64,000 nucleotides of DNA. Origin: Opitutales bacterium (GTDB taxonomy: Bacteria; Verrucomicrobiota; Verrucomicrobiia; Opitutales; Seribacteraceae). Below, one piece after another: positions 8,778 to 17,816 of this stretch (position 1 is the first letter of the stretch; the number at the start of each line of letters is the position of its first letter). Location of the stretch: positions 1 through 64,000 of the forward strand of contig JAOHKZ010000008.1 of NCBI GenBank assembly GCA_028101545.1, written 5' to 3'. Under the pieces are notes generated by a model. It did no database searches and was not told the origin of the DNA. It worked only from the letters and a program-made list of their open reading frames with translations. Made by a program: the position numbers and the translations under genes.

Positions 8778-8890
8778 AATTAGTTAGTAATAATTTCAGT
8801 ATTCAAACTAATTGGAGCTTGGGTACTTCGAATAAACTAATGATAACATAATTATTGCTTCTAGTTGGCTTTTTCGTTCAGTTTAAAAAC

Positions 8891-9937
8891 ATGCGAGCCC
8901 AATTTTTTCTTTTCCTTTTTTTATCTGTATTTACTGCAAAATTAACAAGTGAATCTATTTCAAAGTTTAAAATTGCCTTTGGTTCATGCGGGAAACAAAC
9001 CCATCCTCTTCCCATATTCAACGAAGTTGTTAAACAAAATCCAAATGTATTCATTTTCTTAGGTGATAATATTTATGGTGACACCCATGATATGGATGTC
9101 CTTAAAAAAAAATACCAGGAATTAGGGGCCAAGGAAACTTATCAGCACTTGATTAAACACACAGAGGTACTGGCAACCTGGGATGATCATGATTATGGCC
9201 AAAATGATGCCGGTAAGCATTATCCGCATAAAGTGGAATCGAAGGAAATCTTTTTGGAATTTTTTAAGGAACCTAAAAATTCTGAGAGGTATAAACACCA
9301 AGGGATTTATCATTCAGTTTATAAAAAAGCAGGCAATAAGATCATTCAGATCATTCTCTTGGATAATCGTACTTTCAGGGATGATCTAGTTCGATTTCCG
9401 AAAGGGCAAAAGATCCCGGGTCGTTTTTTTTACCGACCTGATTATATTCCCCATACGGATGACTCCAAAGCATTTCTTGGTGAAGAACAATGGATGTGGC
9501 TTGAAGGTGAGCTCAAAAAAAATGCTGACATTCGAATTATTGCTTCAGGATCCCAATTTTCTCATGAATATAACGGATATGAATCCTGGACTAATTTTCC
9601 ACATGAACAGGAACGCCTCATTCAACTGATTAGAAAAACCAAGGCAAACCATTTACTTTTTATTAGTGGTGATGTTCACTATGCTGAAGTTTCGAAATTT
9701 GAACATCCTGATTGCTATCCAATTTATGATGTCACCTCCAGTGGACTGTCCAGTACATGGAAGTTTGCGACTCCCAATAAGAATCGATTAGAGGGCCCAA
9801 TTATGGAAAACCATTTCGGATTATTGACTGTTAATTTTGAGCATGATGTTCCCTTTGTATTAGCTGAGGTATGGGATATTCGAGGTAATCAGCGCGTGGA
9901 ATTTTCTATTCCTTTATCCGAGATAGGCTTTAATTGA
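8891..9937 (+). CDS. PhoD-like phosphatase/phosphodiesterase
   Basis: A 348-residue secreted enzyme starting at ATG 8891; the in-frame upstream start at 8855 would add residues before a good signal peptide (MRAQFFLFLFLSVFTAKL). PhoD-family landmarks in order: IAFGSCGKQ, FIFLGDNIYGDTHD, TWDDHDYGQND, IILLDNRTFRDD, IIASGSQFSHEYNGYESWTNFPHE, LLFISGDVHYAE and DVTSSGL. These supply the Asp, His and Tyr ligands of a calcium/iron or similar metal centre. Family members hydrolyse phosphomono- or diesters outside the cytoplasm. It stands alone between the barrel gene and the next sulfatase, with hairpin-forming sequence after it. A second, longer PhoD-like protein is at 55561-57387. Confidence 0.88.
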   Translation: MRAQFFLFLFLSVFTAKLTSESISKFKIAFGSCGKQTHPLPIFNEVVKQNPNVFIFLGDNIYGDTHDMDVLKKKYQELGAKETYQHLIKHTEVLATWDDHDYGQNDAGKHYPHKVESKEIFLEFFKEPKNSERYKHQGIYHSVYKKAGNKIIQIILLDNRTFRDDLVRFPKGQKIPGRFFYRPDYIPHTDDSKAFLGEEQWMWLEGELKKNADIRIIASGSQFSHEYNGYESWTNFPHEQERLIQLIRKTKANHLLFISGDVHYAEVSKFEHPDCYPIYDVTSSGLSSTWKFATPNKNRLEGPIMENHFGLLTVNFEHDVPFVLAEVWDIRGNQRVEFSIPLSEIGFN

Positions 9938-9975
9938 GAACGATTACTGTTCTGTAAAAAATATCCATGGATGAA

Positions 9976-10000
9976 GAATTTTCATTGTGGATGAAAATTC
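9976..10000. repeat. Perfect 10-bp inverted repeat, 5-nt loop
   Basis: GAATTTTCAT-TGTGG-ATGAAAATTC forms a perfect ten-pair stem. It lies between the PhoD-like gene (ends 9937) and the sulfatase starting at 10037. There is no T tract after it on the + strand, so it is not a textbook intrinsic terminator; a dyad operator or mRNA-stabilising hairpin is possible. Confidence 0.5.
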
Positions 10001-10036
10001 AAACAGATACTTATTAAATGCCTTCGGGCTTTTATT

Positions 10037-11473
10037 ATGAAAAACTTGATTCAGTTACTTATTTTCCTTTGTGCCGGATGGTTTTTGGCATCAGCAAAAA
10101 AATCAAAACCGAATGTTTTGTTTTTTATGTCCGATGACCTTAATACCGCATTGAGCGGATTTGGGCATCCACAATGTAAAACACCTGAACTCGATAAGCT
10201 TGCCCGTCGTGGCGTACGCTTCGAGAATATGCATTGCCAATACCCTGTTTGTGGAGCATCCCGTGCTTCGTTGATGTCAGGACTTTATCCCTACACCAAT
10301 GGGACACTTGGAAATGCAGGAACTTTGCGTGGTAATATGCCAGATGTGATAACCATGTCTCAATTGTTCAGAAAAAATGGTTACCGGGTGGGACGAGTCA
10401 GTAAGATTTACCACATGGGTATTCCGCCTGAAATCCTTGAGGGAACTGCAATCCGTGATGATCCTCAATCCTGGGATGAAGTCGTGAATATAAAGGCTCC
10501 AGAACAAAATGCACCCGGAGAGAAAACCAACTGGTCACCAAAGAACAAGAGTTCACAATCTTTTACTGGGGTTGTGGCTGAAGGTGATGATCTGGTACAC
10601 GCAGACGGCATGGCTGCTAGCCACGCAATTGACTTTCTTAAGCGAAATAAGGATAAGCCCTTCTTTCTTGCATGTGGTTTCGTTCGTCCGCATGTCCCAC
10701 TGGTTGCACCAGCAAAATATTTTGATCTCTATGACCGTGATGCGATGGAAGCACCGGAGGTGCCTGAAGATGACCTTGAGGATGTTCCGCAAATTATCCG
10801 TAATTACAAAAGTAATAGCGCATCCTACGGGGTAACACCTGATCTCCATAAGGGGTTACTTGAAGCCTATTACGCCAGTATTTCTTACATGGATGCACAA
10901 GTGGGACGCGTGCTTGATGTTCTGGATGAACTGGAATTGTCCGAAAACACCATTGTGGTATTTACCAGTGATCATGGATATATGCTGGGGGAACATCATA
11001 AGTTTCAGAAACAACACTTGTTTGAGGAATCCACCCGTGTTCCATTTATTTTCAGTGTTCCGTGGATGAAGAAGCAACATGGCAAGGCAACCAATCACAT
11101 TACCGAGCTGCTCGATTTATACCCAACATTGGCCAACTTGGCAGAACTTGAGGCTCCTAAAGGACTTCAAGGTAAGAGTATGGTATCCATCCTTAAAGAT
11201 CCCGCTTCCAAGAAATGGAAAAAGGAGTTGGCATTTACCATCAGTCGGAATGGAGGAGAATCAATTCGAACGCATGACTGGCGTTTTACGCAATGGGGTT
11301 ATGGCAATGCGGGCATGGAACTGTATGACTTGAAGAATGATCCGAGAGAATTTACCAACCTTGCCAGTAATCCCAAATATTCTGAACCCCTCAAGAAATT
11401 GCAGCAGAAGCTTGAATTAAAAAGAACAGCGGCAGGGTATTCAGCCAAGCGGTTCGGAGGAAAGAAGAAGTGA
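10037..11473 (+). CDS. Secreted sulfatase, iduronate-2-sulfatase-like (CGASR)
   Basis: A 478-residue sulfatase resembling the iduronate-2-sulfatase-like group. A signal peptide (about 1-20) is followed by PNVLFFMSDDLNTAL with the metal DD, a CQYPVCGASRASLMSGLYP active-site block (Cys72, CxAxR variant), GKI/KIYHMG in place of the usual GKWHLG, FVRPHVPLVAP, and FTSDHGYMLGEHHKF. These KIYH, RPHVP and SDHG elements are typical of the group, shared with the gene at 13422. It is predicted to remove a sulfate from a uronic-acid- or sugar-containing glycan in the periplasm. The N-terminal ATG is clear. It is followed after 94 bases by the next sulfatase. The class is firm; the exact substrate is not. 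Confidence 0.93.
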   Translation: MKNLIQLLIFLCAGWFLASAKKSKPNVLFFMSDDLNTALSGFGHPQCKTPELDKLARRGVRFENMHCQYPVCGASRASLMSGLYPYTNGTLGNAGTLRGNMPDVITMSQLFRKNGYRVGRVSKIYHMGIPPEILEGTAIRDDPQSWDEVVNIKAPEQNAPGEKTNWSPKNKSSQSFTGVVAEGDDLVHADGMAASHAIDFLKRNKDKPFFLACGFVRPHVPLVAPAKYFDLYDRDAMEAPEVPEDDLEDVPQIIRNYKSNSASYGVTPDLHKGLLEAYYASISYMDAQVGRVLDVLDELELSENTIVVFTSDHGYMLGEHHKFQKQHLFEESTRVPFIFSVPWMKKQHGKATNHITELLDLYPTLANLAELEAPKGLQGKSMVSILKDPASKKWKKELAFTISRNGGESIRTHDWRFTQWGYGNAGMELYDLKNDPREFTNLASNPKYSEPLKKLQQKLELKRTAAGYSAKRFGGKKK

Positions 11474-11567
11474 CGATCACAAAGACGCAAGTAAGGTTTA
11501 CCTCAAAGAACATCTGCTCATTTGTAAGCGTCATGCCAAGCTTTACATCATAAACATCTTGTAAACC

Positions 11568-13370
11568 ATGAAACCTTTTCTCGCTTTCACACTCTTTGTA
11601 GCCGCCTTCGGCTTGGCTGCAATTTCTTCGCTCCGGGCGGCCAAGCCCAATATCGTGTGGATCGTTATCGAAGATGCATCCCCGCACATCGGTTGCTATG
11701 GCGAAACCCTTATTAAGACTCCGAATATCGACCGGATGGCCAGGGAAGGTATTCGTTGCCAAAACGCCTTCGTCACTTCACCGGTTTGTTCTTCGAGCCG
11801 CTCAGCGATGATAAGTGGAATGTACCAGACCACTCTTGGTGTTCATAATCATCGTAGCCAGACCTCATCCGGTAAAGGGGGGGGCAACGCGGCCTACTAC
11901 GACAGCTACAAAGTGCCCAAGTCGGTCAAGCTGATCCCTGAGCTCTTCCGTGATGCTGGGTACTTTGTGACAAACAGGAACAAGACCGATTACAACTTTA
12001 TCCCGACGAGCAAGCTCTATCATGGCAACGATTGGAAGAAGGCACCTGCCGATCAACTCATCTTTGCCCAATTCCAACTCAGTGGGGGAAAGAACCGCAA
12101 AGCTAAAAGTCATACCGATCCCGATAAGGTAGTCTTACCACCATATTACCCAGATGACCCCGTCCTTCGCGAGGACTGGGCCAAGTATTTGGATTCCTGG
12201 GTGAATACCGATGAAGCAGTCGGCCAAATTCTGAAGGCTCTTGAGAAAGCTGGACGATTGGATTCAAGTGCAGTCTTCCTTTGGACTGACCATGGAGTCA
12301 GCCACCTGCGCGGCAAACAATTCCTCTACGAAGAGGGCATCCGTGTCCCAATGATCATCCGGTTGCCGAAGAAACAATTAGCCGGTACCGCGCGGGACGA
12401 CCTCATCGAGCACATCGATGTCGCCGCGTGCTCGCTGAAACTTGCTGGAATTAAGATACCCGAACACATACAGGGTCACGACTTTTTATCATCCGACTAC
12501 AAGCCCCGGAGATTTGTCTTCGCGGCACGGGACCGTTGTGACGAGACAGTCGATATTCTACGCTGTGTACGAGATTCCCGCTATAAGTATATTAGGAACT
12601 TTATGTCGCATCTTCCCCATACCCAGCCCAGTCAGTATAAGGATGGAAAGAAGATTATTCAGGTCATTCGGGGCTTGTACAGCGAAGGCAAGCTGAACGA
12701 TCAACAGTCACTACCTTTTGCTCACCGCCGTCCATCGGAAGAGCTTTATGACCTGCAGAGGGACCCGCATGAAATGGTCAATCTTGCCATAGATTCCAAA
12801 CATCACGAGCGTTTGGTTGCTATGCGAAAGGTTCTCCAGCAGCGAATGATGGCAACGCGTGATATGGGTCTGATTCCCGAACCGATCCTCGAGGATGTCG
12901 GGCGGGAAGCAGGTAACAAGTACTTGGCTTTTCTCAAGAAGGACCGAGGCAAGCAAACCCGGCGCTTGATCGATGTGATTACTGCTGGGGAAGCAAACGA
13001 GAGCGAAAAGCTAATGGGCTTCGCCAAATCTCCGGATCCATCTACTCGTTACTGGGCGGCCGTTTGGTTGGGGGTCAACAAGACGGCGGAAAGTAAATCA
13101 ACCCTGCTTGAGCTTACTAATGATTCAGTCCCCACCGTCCGCGTTGCGGCAGCTCGGGCTCTGTGTGAATTCGGTGACCTGAGCCACTTGAATTTATTGG
13201 TTGAACATATTCAGGATCCAAACTTGTTGGTCGGGATGTTTGCCCTGCGGGCCATTGAGGAACTGGGTAATGCCGGGAAAAAGCATCGCGATGCGATTGA
13301 TAATGCTCAGAAATCGAAGTACGAATTTTCCCGTCGCATCGCCAAACGATTGACTGGTAAATGGCGCTAA
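11568..13370 (+). CDS. Secreted sulfatase with CSSSR site and C-terminal HEAT repeats
   Basis: A 600-residue protein. A signal peptide (about 1-24) precedes a sulfatase core with IVIEDASPHIGCYG (ED instead of DD), the active-site block SPVCSSSRSAMISGMYQTT (Cys74; CxSxR rather than CxPxR), WTDHGVSHLRGK and LYDLQRDPHE. This pattern recalls the heparan-N-sulfatase-like group common in planctomycetes and verrucomicrobia. From about residue 470 the chain turns into HEAT-like helical repeats (STRYWAAVWLGVNK, VPTVRVAAARALCEFGD, LVGMFALRAIEELGNAG), which probably act as a protein- or substrate-binding scaffold. The gene is richer in G+C than its neighbours, perhaps reflecting separate acquisition. 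A sulfatase-HEAT relative is at 30091-31953. Confidence 0.92.
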   Translation: MKPFLAFTLFVAAFGLAAISSLRAAKPNIVWIVIEDASPHIGCYGETLIKTPNIDRMAREGIRCQNAFVTSPVCSSSRSAMISGMYQTTLGVHNHRSQTSSGKGGGNAAYYDSYKVPKSVKLIPELFRDAGYFVTNRNKTDYNFIPTSKLYHGNDWKKAPADQLIFAQFQLSGGKNRKAKSHTDPDKVVLPPYYPDDPVLREDWAKYLDSWVNTDEAVGQILKALEKAGRLDSSAVFLWTDHGVSHLRGKQFLYEEGIRVPMIIRLPKKQLAGTARDDLIEHIDVAACSLKLAGIKIPEHIQGHDFLSSDYKPRRFVFAARDRCDETVDILRCVRDSRYKYIRNFMSHLPHTQPSQYKDGKKIIQVIRGLYSEGKLNDQQSLPFAHRRPSEELYDLQRDPHEMVNLAIDSKHHERLVAMRKVLQQRMMATRDMGLIPEPILEDVGREAGNKYLAFLKKDRGKQTRRLIDVITAGEANESEKLMGFAKSPDPSTRYWAAVWLGVNKTAESKSTLLELTNDSVPTVRVAAARALCEFGDLSHLNLLVEHIQDPNLLVGMFALRAIEELGNAGKKHRDAIDNAQKSKYEFSRRIAKRLTGKWR

Positions 13371-13421
13371 TTTGTCTGTCAGAAAGAAGAAGTAATCATT
13401 AAGAAATCCAAAATTTAAATT

Positions 13422-14834
13422 ATGAAAGTATTAACCATCCTATTATCTTTATTCATGTTTCAGTCATTGATTGCAGGTGCGACAGAGAAACCCAATGTTC
13501 TCCTCATTTCGATTGATGACTTGAACGATTGGGTCGGTTGTATGGGTGGACACCCCCAGGCCAAAACTCCAAATATCGACCGAGTAGCCAAGATGGGAAC
13601 CCTTTTCAATAATGCTCACTGCCAGTCCCCGGTTTGTAATCCTTCGCGGGCAAGTATGATGACCGGACGCTATCCCCATACCAGTGGAGTTTACTTTTTA
13701 AGTCCTGATCTCAAGGAAGCTCCGGTTCTTAAAAACCTGAAAACCATGCCAGAAGTTTTCGCGGATAATGGATATAAAACCATGGCCGCGGGAAAAATCT
13801 ATCATACCCGCGATCATCGTTTTTTTCAGAGTTACAAGCCAACCGGTGGATTTGGGCCACGACCACAAAAGAAGATTTCACAACCGCATGGACATCCTTT
13901 ATGGGACTGGGGAATCTTCCCGGATGATGACAATTTGATGCCTGATATGAAATGTGCCAAATGGGCAGTCGATCAATTGAGCCAGAAGCATGATAAACCA
14001 TTTTTTATGGGAGTTGGTTTTTATCGTCCGCATGTTCCCATGTTTGCCACAAAGAAGTGGTTTGATATGCACCCGAAAGATAAAATTAAGCTGCCCGCTG
14101 TCCCTAGTGATGACCTCAAGGACCTTAGTCAGTATGCCATTGATCTAACGAATTTAGAACATGTTTCCCCAACTCATGAATGGGTGACTGGAGCGGGGCA
14201 GTGGGAGCATGCAGTTCAATCCTATCTTGCTTCAGTAACTTTTGCTGACCATTGCCTTGGGCTTGTGCTCGATGCCCTTGAGAAAAGTGAATATGCAGAC
14301 AATACCATCATCGCCTTGTTTTCTGATCATGGATTCCATCTTGGAGAAAAGGAACGCTGGGCGAAGCGTTCCCTATGGGAGGACGGAACACGGGTGCCAG
14401 TGGTTGTTGCAGCACCAGGACATAAGGCTGCTCAAAAGACAGATCGTCCAGCTGAACTTTTGGATATCTTTCCCACCTTGCTCGAACTGGCCGGTTTGCC
14501 AAAAGATGAAAATCAGGAAGGTCAGAGCCTTGTACCCCTCATGAAAAAACCTCAGCGAGAATGGAAGCATGCCGCCATCACCAGTTTCGGACTGGGGAAT
14601 TATTCGGTTCGGTCTACCAACTATCGGTTTATCCAGTACTTTGACGGTTCCCGTGAGCTTTACGATCTGAAAGACGATCCTCATGAATGGAAGAACCTCA
14701 TCGGTGATCCAAAGATGAAAAAAGTTATTCAGGAACATGCATCCTTTATTCCACAAAAACAACATCCTATACTTCACGGGAACTCGACTGGGCATAAGGC
14801 TTATGCCGCTGCGAAACAGAAATTGAATAAATAA
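13422..14834 (+). CDS. Secreted sulfatase, iduronate-2-sulfatase-like (CNPSR)
   Basis: A 470-residue sulfatase of the same group as the gene at 10037. A signal peptide (about 1-21) is followed by PNVLLISIDDLNDWVGCMGG, the canonical active-site block CQSPVCNPSRASMMTGRYPHTSGVY (Cys72), AGKIYHTRDH, FYRPHVPMFA and FSDHGFHLGEKERWAKRSLWEDGTRVP. The last ~60 residues carry the usual LYDLKDDPHEW segment. It starts 51 bases after the previous stop and ends 26 bases before the next ATG, consistent with one long transcript of sulfatases. The enzyme class is certain; the glycan is unknown. Confidence 0.94.
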   Translation: MKVLTILLSLFMFQSLIAGATEKPNVLLISIDDLNDWVGCMGGHPQAKTPNIDRVAKMGTLFNNAHCQSPVCNPSRASMMTGRYPHTSGVYFLSPDLKEAPVLKNLKTMPEVFADNGYKTMAAGKIYHTRDHRFFQSYKPTGGFGPRPQKKISQPHGHPLWDWGIFPDDDNLMPDMKCAKWAVDQLSQKHDKPFFMGVGFYRPHVPMFATKKWFDMHPKDKIKLPAVPSDDLKDLSQYAIDLTNLEHVSPTHEWVTGAGQWEHAVQSYLASVTFADHCLGLVLDALEKSEYADNTIIALFSDHGFHLGEKERWAKRSLWEDGTRVPVVVAAPGHKAAQKTDRPAELLDIFPTLLELAGLPKDENQEGQSLVPLMKKPQREWKHAAITSFGLGNYSVRSTNYRFIQYFDGSRELYDLKDDPHEWKNLIGDPKMKKVIQEHASFIPQKQHPILHGNSTGHKAYAAAKQKLNK

Positions 14835-14860
14835 AAAGACCATTCCTTAAAAGTACAAAA

Positions 14861-16369
14861 ATGGTTTTACGACTGTCTCTTATTTTACTGAGCCTTTTTT
14901 CAGCTCTTTCTTTTGTTCATGCAAATAAACCCAATATTGTCCTTATCCTGGCCGATGATGTCAGTGCCGATATGTTTTCGTGCTACGGACAAAAAGGATC
15001 TGCAAAAACACCAAATATTGATCGAATAGCAAAGGAAGGGGTTCAGTTTAAAACATGCTTTGCCCCAGCAATATGCGCACCTTCACGTGCTTTGTTTATG
15101 ACGGGTGTATATGCCAACCGTACGGGTGTTTTTCGAAATGACATGTGGGCATTTGATTCAAGGGGTAAATTGTTTACGAACCGACCCAGTTGGTCGAAGC
15201 TTTTACAAGATGGGGGATATGAAACTGCGATTGCTGGTAAGTGGCATTGTGGAAGTCGTGAACCGTGGGATGAGAATGTTGGTTTTGATGAGTATTGTTT
15301 ATGGGAGAGTCCGGAAAAGATTAAGTCTCATCTTGGGGTCAACCCGATTGCTTCCGGTTTGCGAAAGGATCTAGGACTTGAGGACTTGCGCTATTGGCAT
15401 CCATCAACCGTTGAGAATGGCAAATACCTTGAAGTGACGAGTGATGACTTCGGTCCCGATCAACGTTGTGATTTCCTTTTGGATTTCATGGAAAGAATGA
15501 CCAGGAAAGAGAAACATTTCATTGCCTATTGGCCCACGGTGATTCCTCACGGCCCTTATTCAACCACCCCTGATCATGGAAAACCACTGGATTTGGAATT
15601 GGAGAAGCCCGATTTTAAGGGACTGAGTAAAGAGGAAAAAGAAAAGGCAGTGGCAAAATATGAAAAAAAGCGTGCGCAACGATTTGCTCGACTAATTGAA
15701 TATATGGATAAACTTATCGGGAAACTCATAACAAAAGCGGAAGATTTAGGTATTTATGAGAATACCTACTTTATTTTTTGTGCGGATAACGGAACCGCTG
15801 TCACCGCAAAGGATCGTGGGGTGGAGAGAGGCGTTCATGTTCCGTATGTGGTGCGAGGTCCGGGAATTAAACCTCTAGGAATTACGAATGAGCTAACTGA
15901 CTTCTCTGATGTTGCTCCTACTCTGTTGGAAATGGCGGGCATTTCTAAACCTGATGATCTTTATTTCGATGGTACGAGCCAAGTTCCGTTTTTGACAGGT
16001 AAGACTAAGTCTCACCGCAAATGGATATATGCATACACCGGTTCGGTTCAGGTATTGAGAAGCAAGAAGTATTTGCTGGAGGCTAGGTCTCATTTGTTAG
16101 GCACACCGGAAGGTCGATTTTATTTTACCGGTAATTATCGTTTTGGTCGCGGATATGAACGAGCCGAAGGATTACCTAAACATGCCCCAACACTTTCTCT
16201 TTTCAAGAGAGTACTGGATTCGATGCCATCGCACCTTGAAAAAAATCATCCTTTTTGGGATTCGAAATACGGTAAACGTTGGATCCAAAATAATCCAAAT
16301 CTTGAAGAGCTTTCGAACAAGCAGCTTTATAACCACCCTGATTATTCACGATATGATGAATCCGATTAA
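14861..16369 (+). CDS. Secreted type I sulfatase (CAPSR)
   Basis: A 502-residue sulfatase. A signal peptide (about 1-21, ending VHA) leads into PNIVLILADDVSADMFSCYG and the formylglycine block APAICAPSRALFMTGVYANRTG (Cys72). The later motifs are AGKWHCGSRE, YWPTVIPHGPYS, FCADNGTAV and RGVHVPYVVRGPG. A Lys/Glu-rich helical insertion of roughly 40 residues (KGLSKEEKEKAVAKYEKK region) sits between the two halves of the core. It lies 26 bases after the previous sulfatase, and its 3' end overlaps the next gene's start by 14-17 bases, so translation of the two is probably coupled. The substrate is unknown. Confidence 0.94.
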   Translation: MVLRLSLILLSLFSALSFVHANKPNIVLILADDVSADMFSCYGQKGSAKTPNIDRIAKEGVQFKTCFAPAICAPSRALFMTGVYANRTGVFRNDMWAFDSRGKLFTNRPSWSKLLQDGGYETAIAGKWHCGSREPWDENVGFDEYCLWESPEKIKSHLGVNPIASGLRKDLGLEDLRYWHPSTVENGKYLEVTSDDFGPDQRCDFLLDFMERMTRKEKHFIAYWPTVIPHGPYSTTPDHGKPLDLELEKPDFKGLSKEEKEKAVAKYEKKRAQRFARLIEYMDKLIGKLITKAEDLGIYENTYFIFCADNGTAVTAKDRGVERGVHVPYVVRGPGIKPLGITNELTDFSDVAPTLLEMAGISKPDDLYFDGTSQVPFLTGKTKSHRKWIYAYTGSVQVLRSKKYLLEARSHLLGTPEGRFYFTGNYRFGRGYERAEGLPKHAPTLSLFKRVLDSMPSHLEKNHPFWDSKYGKRWIQNNPNLEELSNKQLYNHPDYSRYDESD

Positions 16370-17816
16370 ACTGACGCACACTTTACTAATCTGCCTTGCG
16401 ACTTGGTCTGCTGATGGCGAGACTTTGCCCAACATGGTGTTTCTGATGACGGATGACCAGGGTTGGGGGGATGTCGGATACAATGGCCATCCAAAGATCA
16501 AGACACCACACCTCGACGACATGGCAAAGTCCTGTCTGCGCTTCGATCGTTTCTATGCCGGTGCATCTGTCTGCAGTCCGACCCGAGCGTCCTGTATGAC
16601 GGGTCGCTGCAATTGGCGGCTAAGTATCAACGATCCCTCCCGTGCGGATGAGGAGCATTTACCGCAGGAAGAAATTACTTTACCAGAGGCTTTGAAGGAA
16701 AAAGGATATGCCACCGGCCACTTCGGTAAGTGGCACTTGGGTGGTTTCGATGAAAAAATGGCGAAAGGGCCAGTTCATGTGATGCCGCCATGGAAAGCAG
16801 GTTTTGAAGAGTGTTTTTCAACTTTCAATGTTCTAGTAACTCATGACCCGTATACCAAAATCGGTAAACATGGAATCGAGGGCTTGTATTGGCATAACGG
16901 CCGGAACATCCCGTTCGAGGAGGGGCAGAAGGATCCCACCTTGCGGGGTGACGACGCGGCCATCGTGATGAACAAAGCGATTCCTTTCATCCGTGAGCAG
17001 GCAAAGGCAAAGAAACCCTTTCTTGCCGTGATTTGGTTCCACAATGTGCACACCCCTCTGGGTAAGAACCCCGAGCTGATGAAGCAATACTCGGACTGTT
17101 CGGTAAAGGAGCAGATCTACTACAGCAACATCACCGCGGTGGACACCCAAGTGGGGGCCTTGCGTAAGGCACTTCGTGAGCTAGGCATAGCCGAAAATAC
17201 CATGGTCTGGTTTACCAGCGACAATGGCCCCAACCTGAAGGAAAAGAAAGATGTTATGCACGGAGAAGCTCAGGATGGAAAGTTTACATACACCCCATTA
17301 GGTTCGACCGGTGCGTATCGTGGATGGAAACGTTATCTTTACGAGGGAGGTATTCTTATGCCCGGCATTCTCGAGTGGCCCGCCCGGATCAGGACGCCAT
17401 TCTCCACCGACCTGCCCGCGGTTACCAGTGACTATTTCCCAACTTCTCTGGCTGCTGCTGGTATTCCTCTACCGGATGATCGGGAATATGATGGCATCAA
17501 TTTGTTACCTTTAATTGATGGAAAGATGAAAAAGCGCAAGGGGATCGGTTTTCATTGCAGGGGTATGGATGCCTGGATCGAGAAGAAATATAAAATCATT
17601 CGTATTTCCAGTAAAAAGGAACAGAAAAATCCATGGGAACTCTACGATCTCTTGAAAGATCCTTATGAAGAGAATGATTTAGCCAAAAAATTCCCAGCTG
17701 TGGTGGAAAGAATGAATCAGGAATTTATGGTTTGGGCGACCTCCGTTCAGGCAGATGAGCAAAAGGTCTTGGAAAAATATCATTTATCCAAAACGAAAAC
17801 GAAAAAATCAAAATGA
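16353..17816 (+). CDS. Secreted type I sulfatase (CSPTR)
   Basis: A 487-residue sulfatase starting at ATG 16353 (a second ATG follows at 16356). The frame is open far upstream into the previous gene, but the added residues are its out-of-frame shadow, while the chosen start gives a normal signal peptide (THTLLICLATWSADG). Motifs: MTDDQGWGDVGYNG, GASVCSPTRASCMTGR (Cys74), FGKWHLGGF, WFHNVHTPLG, FTSDNGPN and YLYEGGILMPGI. It overlaps the upstream sulfatase by 17 bases and its own TGA overlaps the next ATG (ATGA), so three sulfatases in a row are translationally linked. Codon use is patchy, with a C-rich block near 17100-17250. Confidence 0.94.
   Translation: MMNPIKLTHTLLICLATWSADGETLPNMVFLMTDDQGWGDVGYNGHPKIKTPHLDDMAKSCLRFDRFYAGASVCSPTRASCMTGRCNWRLSINDPSRADEEHLPQEEITLPEALKEKGYATGHFGKWHLGGFDEKMAKGPVHVMPPWKAGFEECFSTFNVLVTHDPYTKIGKHGIEGLYWHNGRNIPFEEGQKDPTLRGDDAAIVMNKAIPFIREQAKAKKPFLAVIWFHNVHTPLGKNPELMKQYSDCSVKEQIYYSNITAVDTQVGALRKALRELGIAENTMVWFTSDNGPNLKEKKDVMHGEAQDGKFTYTPLGSTGAYRGWKRYLYEGGILMPGILEWPARIRTPFSTDLPAVTSDYFPTSLAAAGIPLPDDREYDGINLLPLIDGKMKKRKGIGFHCRGMDAWIEKKYKIIRISSKKEQKNPWELYDLLKDPYEENDLAKKFPAVVERMNQEFMVWATSVQADEQKVLEKYHLSKTKTKKSK

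Noticed and set aside
8778-8813. Inverted repeat AATTAGTT...AACTAATT after the barrel gene
   Set aside because: AT-rich 8-bp arms with a 20-base loop are expected by chance in such sequence.
11391-11762. A 123-codon - strand ORF spanning the gap between two sulfatases
   Set aside because: It overlaps both sulfatase coding ends and reads as an antisense shadow.
16143-16352. Upstream extension of the CSPTR sulfatase
   Set aside because: It is the out-of-frame shadow of the previous sulfatase; the real signal peptide begins at 16353.
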